Below, one piece after another: positions 31,448-34,591 of a DNA stretch of 34,591 nucleotides. Positions within the stretch are counted from its first letter, which is position 1. Every line of letters begins with the position of its first letter. The stretch comes from Profundicola sp964553105 (GTDB lineage: Bacteria > Bacteroidota > Bacteroidia > Flavobacteriales > Weeksellaceae), in NCBI GenBank assembly GCA_964553105.1, contig CAZKJO010000025.1, positions 1 to 34,591 on the forward strand. Reading direction: 5' to 3'. The notes under the pieces are model-generated. The model was not told the DNA's origin, ran no database searches, and was given only the letters and a program-made list of their open reading frames with translations. The position numbers and the translations under genes were made by a program.

Positions 31448-34084
31448 TTACATTTTACTTATCAATTCCTTTGCTTTGTTCAACGTGTATGCTCCTTTAA
31501 TTTCTTTCTTGTCAAAAACCATAAAATAGGCAAAGTCGTTTCCTGCTTGTCTTTCCCATTCATTTCCAAGTCTGCATTTTGCTTCGCTATCTGAACCGTC
31601 TAAATGGTCGCCTTTGGTTTCTATTAAAATCGTCTTTCCCGATTTTGTCTGCATTATGAAGTCAGGGTAATGGTTGGCTTTAAATCCGTTGATGTAAAAT
31701 CCTTTTCCACGTTCTAAATTTCTATGCCAAAATTCTACATTTGAGGAAGTTCCAATTTCCATTGCAACACGTTCTTCAAAACCGTTCATCGAGCCTTCTT
31801 TTTCGTAAAGCGAATTTCCAATGGATGAACCTGTATTTCCCGGCACAATTTCGTTGCCTAATTTCCAATTTGCTTTGGTGTTTATTTTTTTGGATTTCAA
31901 TAAGTCCATAAAACGACCTTCTGCATACGAGTCAGCCAATTGGCGGATTTTACCTTTTATTTTATCCGTATAACTCCACTTTCTTACTAAAATATCTCGA
32001 AGTTGTTCGGTGTTCATACTTTTCAAAATACGCCCAATGTAAACCTTGATTTCTTGGTCGGGAATTGGGTACATATTTCCAATAATTTGCATCATTTGAT
32101 GCGTGATGTCAGTTATTTGGTTGTCTTTTGGCTTGGCTAAAATGTATTCTGCAATTGGGTCTTTTACCATATTGTCTTCAATCTTGGTAAAAGATGGTCT
32201 GTATTCGTTCTTTTTTGATTCTTCTAAATCAATTTTATACAAGTCAGATGAAATTTGGTCAAAGTCAATTTTGATGTCCTCGTCTGAAAGTTTGAAATCT
32301 TTGAGCAAGGATTCACGATTTAGCAATTCTTCTTCTGTGCCGAAAATATCACTTGCTGTTACTTTGATGAAAAACTGCGGAAACTCAATTTTGTCAATGA
32401 AATCCTTATTGGAATCCTTGACTTTATAGCGTTTTACTTTTGTGCCCATTTCTAGAAATATATTTTCGTCAACAGGTTGTTTTTCCTGTTCTTTTATTTG
32501 CTCTTCTAATTGTCGATTTTGTTCTGCCGCAATCGTTTCTATTTCTGCAATTACCGAAGTTGTTTCAGTTTCTTCTTCGCCTGCATTTGGGTCAAACGTT
32601 ACTCTGTTTTTGTCTATCGTTTCTTCTTGTTCTTCGGTTTGTTGCTCTGGGAATAAGAAAGATTCAACTGGGTCAGTTGTAGCCGGTTTCTTTTCTTCTT
32701 CGGTCATTTTATCGACTTTGCGATAATCTTTTTCACTAAATCCTGATTCTTGCAAGCCTTTTACAATACTTTGCAAAGTCTCGTTGAACTTGGCAGATGC
32801 AGTAAGTACATAAGAAAGATTTAATTGAAAAGCTTTGTGTCTTTGTACATACGGCTGACGTAATACTCGACCTAAAATCTGTTCAACATCTACAGAGCTT
32901 GATTTGTCTGCTAATGATGCCAAAATGTAAGCAAATGGACAATCCCAACCTTCTTTTAATGCGTTAATGGTAATGATGTAACGAACTTCACATTCTTTGC
33001 TCATTAAATCAATTCCTTTCAATTCGTCAATACTGGCAGTTTTTATTTTGATATGACTTTCGGGAATACCTAAACCTAACAATTGTTCTTTCAGTTTTTC
33101 AAAAGTGGTGTTGTCGTCTTTGGTTTTTGGTTGTGCTTGAAACAATACAATTGGACGAATGTATTTTCCACCTTCGGCTTCTTGCTTTTTAGCAAGATTT
33201 TCCAATTTGCGTTGTAAGTGTAAAGCGTTGTTGATGACTTCCGTTTTATCGTGGTTGTTATAGACGATTACAGGAAGTTTTACCATATGTTCCTTTTTCA
33301 ATTCAATAGCTGGAACAAGACTTACAATATTGCTATTGTCTTTTGGCGTTGCTGTTAAATCAAGAATAAATGAAGGATTTAAGTTTTTGAGCATATCTAC
33401 ACTCAAATCGCTTTCTGCGTTGTGGCTTTCGTCCACTACTAAGACTGGATTGAGGTAACGCAAAACATTGATTAGTGCCGTATCGTCTATTCCATCTAAA
33501 ATATGTTCATTGTCTTTGTATTGGGAAACAAAGGATTCTAACTGTCCATTTTCTTGATACACTTTCCTATCATCTTTATTTCTGGCTCTTAAACTTGCAA
33601 AACTCATCACAAAAATACTCAACTGGTCTTTTACAACAGTTGGGTTAAAATTTGAACCTTGCAACAAATCTTCTTTTTGATAAATTTCTATTCGGTTGTT
33701 AAAGAGGGAATTGAGTTTTTGACGATAGGGATGTTCGGGATTGGATAGCGTGTTTACAGTTTGTTGCAATAAATTACTCCAAGGAACTAACCAAATAACC
33801 GCCTTGGGTTTTGCGGTATCATAAGCCGAAAATATGGTATGCAAAGCATTAACAGCTATAAAGGTTTTACCGCCTGCCGTTGGTACTTTCACGCAAACAT
33901 GCGCTGCATTTGGAATGTTGTTTTTATAAGGTTCCATACCAGTACCATCCAATGGATTGTAAGGGCCAATTTTATCTTCCCAATATTGATTGAAAGCTTT
34001 TGCTAAACTTTTATGTTCTTGAACATAGCCCAAGTATTCTTCAAGATTCTCAATTACTTTTCGCTGATAACTTTTTAATTCCAT
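31448..34084 (-). CDS. res: Type III restriction Res-like helicase-nuclease
   Basis: 878 residues. The SF2 helicase has Walker A PTAGGKT (68-74), DESH (218-221), TATP (244-247), the ALKEGWDCPF region (375-384) and motif VI QILGRVLRQP (402-411). A highly acidic, Gln/Glu-rich linker (about 465-540) follows. The C-terminal nuclease has a PD-(D/E)xK site: Pro807-Asp808 (HYPDF), then Glu822 and Lys824 in ILIETKGD. This is the Res subunit layout of type III restriction enzymes, which act only with a Mod methyltransferase. No mod gene is in the window; the upstream neighbour on the same strand is a Fic-family gene, and mod is expected beyond it. The start is the ATG at 34084. Confidence 0.88.
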   Translation of the reverse strand: MELKSYQRKVIENLEEYLGYVQEHKSLAKAFNQYWEDKIGPYNPLDGTGMEPYKNNIPNAAHVCVKVPTAGGKTFIAVNALHTIFSAYDTAKPKAVIWLVPWSNLLQQTVNTLSNPEHPYRQKLNSLFNNRIEIYQKEDLLQGSNFNPTVVKDQLSIFVMSFASLRARNKDDRKVYQENGQLESFVSQYKDNEHILDGIDDTALINVLRYLNPVLVVDESHNAESDLSVDMLKNLNPSFILDLTATPKDNSNIVSLVPAIELKKEHMVKLPVIVYNNHDKTEVINNALHLQRKLENLAKKQEAEGGKYIRPIVLFQAQPKTKDDNTTFEKLKEQLLGLGIPESHIKIKTASIDELKGIDLMSKECEVRYIITINALKEGWDCPFAYILASLADKSSSVDVEQILGRVLRQPYVQRHKAFQLNLSYVLTASAKFNETLQSIVKGLQESGFSEKDYRKVDKMTEEEKKPATTDPVESFLFPEQQTEEQEETIDKNRVTFDPNAGEEETETTSVIAEIETIAAEQNRQLEEQIKEQEKQPVDENIFLEMGTKVKRYKVKDSNKDFIDKIEFPQFFIKVTASDIFGTEEELLNRESLLKDFKLSDEDIKIDFDQISSDLYKIDLEESKKNEYRPSFTKIEDNMVKDPIAEYILAKPKDNQITDITHQMMQIIGNMYPIPDQEIKVYIGRILKSMNTEQLRDILVRKWSYTDKIKGKIRQLADSYAEGRFMDLLKSKKINTKANWKLGNEIVPGNTGSSIGNSLYEKEGSMNGFEERVAMEIGTSSNVEFWHRNLERGKGFYINGFKANHYPDFIMQTKSGKTILIETKGDHLDGSDSEAKCRLGNEWERQAGNDFAYFMVFDKKEIKGAYTLNKAKELISKM

Positions 34085-34097
34085 ATTTCTACTATTT

Positions 34098-34213
34098 TAT
34101 CGTGCACAACATTTGTCCATTCTTTAAGCATATACTGATATCGTGCACAACATTCTACAAATATTTGTAGATGTTCTTGAAACGTGCACAAGAAATATTG
34201 ATTTGTTGTGCAT
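34098..34213. repeat. Phased GTGCAC repeats and dyad in the res upstream region
   Basis: TATCGTGCACAACATT occurs twice exactly (34098-34113, 34139-34154). A third core CGTGCACAA lies at 34183-34191. The three cores start at 34101, 34142 and 34183, a pitch of exactly 41 bp (about four helical turns). TTGTTGTGCA (34203-34212) is an inverted partial copy. Between copies two and three lies a perfect 16-bp palindrome CTACAAATATTTGTAG (34155-34170), extendable by AACAT/ATGTT with one bulged base. It probably controls res. Confidence 0.8.
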
Positions 34214-34242
34214 ATTCACTTCCTTATTTAAGTTGCTGTCTA

Positions 34243-34591
34243 TCATCTGTTTTTGAGTATTTGTAGCAATTCTACATTCATGTAATAGTTGAACTTGCCA
34301 ATTTTTACTTTGGTAAGCAATCCTGCTTCTGCAAGGGTGTTCAAGTAGCTTGAAGCAGTGTTTCTGTGAATTTTTAATTCACGTTCCAAAAAACTGTTCT
34401 TGGTGTAAGGGTGCTTAAAAAGGATATTGATTAAATCGTGGCTATAGAAACTATAATTGCTACGGATTTCTTTTTTGTAGTCGTCCATCAGCAATTTTAT
34501 TTTATTAACTACAACAATGGTTTCTTTAGCGGTAAGTTCAACGCCTTTTAGCATCCACACAATCCATTCTTCCCAACTGCCTTTGGTGCGA
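34243..34591 (-). CDS. Fic-family protein, C-terminal part (5' end beyond the window)
   Basis: The open frame continues to the window edge (RTKGSWEEWIVWMLKGVELT), so the ATG at 34560 is internal, not a start. The visible 115 residues match the end of Fic-domain proteins: the last helices after the Fic fold (SWEEWIVWMLKGVE, AKETIVVVNKIKLLMDDYK) and a winged helix-turn-helix (HPYTKNSFLERELKIHRNTA, then YLNTLAEAGLLTKVKIGKFNYYMN). Fic domains transfer AMP or other nucleotides to proteins; the HPFx(D/E)GN(G/K)R active site would lie upstream and cannot be checked here. The position before res is common for type III restriction loci that carry a Fic gene. Confidence 0.8.
   Translation of the reverse strand, partial: RTKGSWEEWIVWMLKGVELTAKETIVVVNKIKLLMDDYKKEIRSNYSFYSHDLINILFKHPYTKNSFLERELKIHRNTASSYLNTLAEAGLLTKVKIGKFNYYMNVELLQILKNR

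Noticed and set aside
32103..32726. Plus-strand reading frames opposite the res gene
   Set aside because: Low-complexity Ser/Leu/Phe-rich translations of the antisense of the acidic linker; shadows of res.
34098..34191. CRISPR array (16-nt repeats with 25-nt spacers)
   Set aside because: Only two full copies and a shortened third, spacers contain a palindrome, and no cas gene is present.
34243..34560. A short stand-alone helix-turn-helix gene starting at the ATG at 34560
   Set aside because: The frame stays open to the window edge and the residues before the ATG continue the typical end of a Fic domain protein, so the ATG is internal.

Overview
The window reads as a low-GC, draft-quality chromosomal segment of a member of the Bacteroidetes, most likely a flavobacterium. 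Several genes are preceded by the Bacteroidetes -7 promoter box (TAnnTTTG), strong Shine-Dalgarno sites are absent, the ribosomal operon has the order rpsF-rpsR-rplI, and the proteins (a cbb3-type oxidase with a long N-terminal extension, CbpA/CbpM, RimO, lipoproteins with short lipoboxes) look flavobacterial. Two runs of exactly 100 N (3383-3482 and 11330-11429) are scaffold joins. The first is flanked by a perfect 55-nt duplication, so it is a false gap inside one gene.

Region 1 (1-9.1 kb) is core. It holds the minus-strand operon rpsF-rpsR-rplI with its terminator, an FAD-dependent oxidoreductase, a DJ-1/PfpI-family protein (split by the false gap), a five-gene minus-strand operon for a C-family (cbb3-type) terminal oxidase, a poxvirus-type topoisomerase IB and a small membrane protein. 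Region 2 (9.1-15.3 kb) has a decayed stress-protein fragment, an SMR exporter coupled to a DUF2891 protein, a holin-family membrane protein cut by the second gap, a PrcB-like lipoprotein coupled to a cysteine desulfurase, a small secreted protein whose start lies in a hairpin, and rimO. Region 3 (15.4-30.1 kb) has an NlpC/P60 peptidase, an aberrant GH13 protein, an operon of M28 peptidase, YtcJ-like amidohydrolase and Rrf2 regulator, cbpA-cbpM, a GNAT/PLP-racemase pair, a second GNAT-like protein, a Uup-type ABC-F ATPase, ligA and a tRNA-Gln with a clear promoter and terminator.

Region 4 (30.16 kb to the end) is accessory and begins just past the tRNA-Gln terminator, as genomic islands often do. 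It starts with tandem 12-bp repeats and a helically phased direct repeat inside an AT inverted repeat. Next come an HNH-like protein and a small unknown protein, divergent across a roughly 120-bp imperfect palindrome. Then follow a 320-bp non-coding stretch with two long stem-loops, a type III restriction (Res)-like helicase-nuclease, a regulatory-looking spacer with three GTGCAC sites spaced exactly 41 bp apart, and the C-terminal end of a Fic-family protein running off the window. A type III methyltransferase (mod) is expected beyond the right edge, but this is inference. The most interesting unexplained items are the HNH/palindrome/small-ORF unit, the phased repeats before res, and the GH13 protein that lacks several canonical catalytic-site residues.
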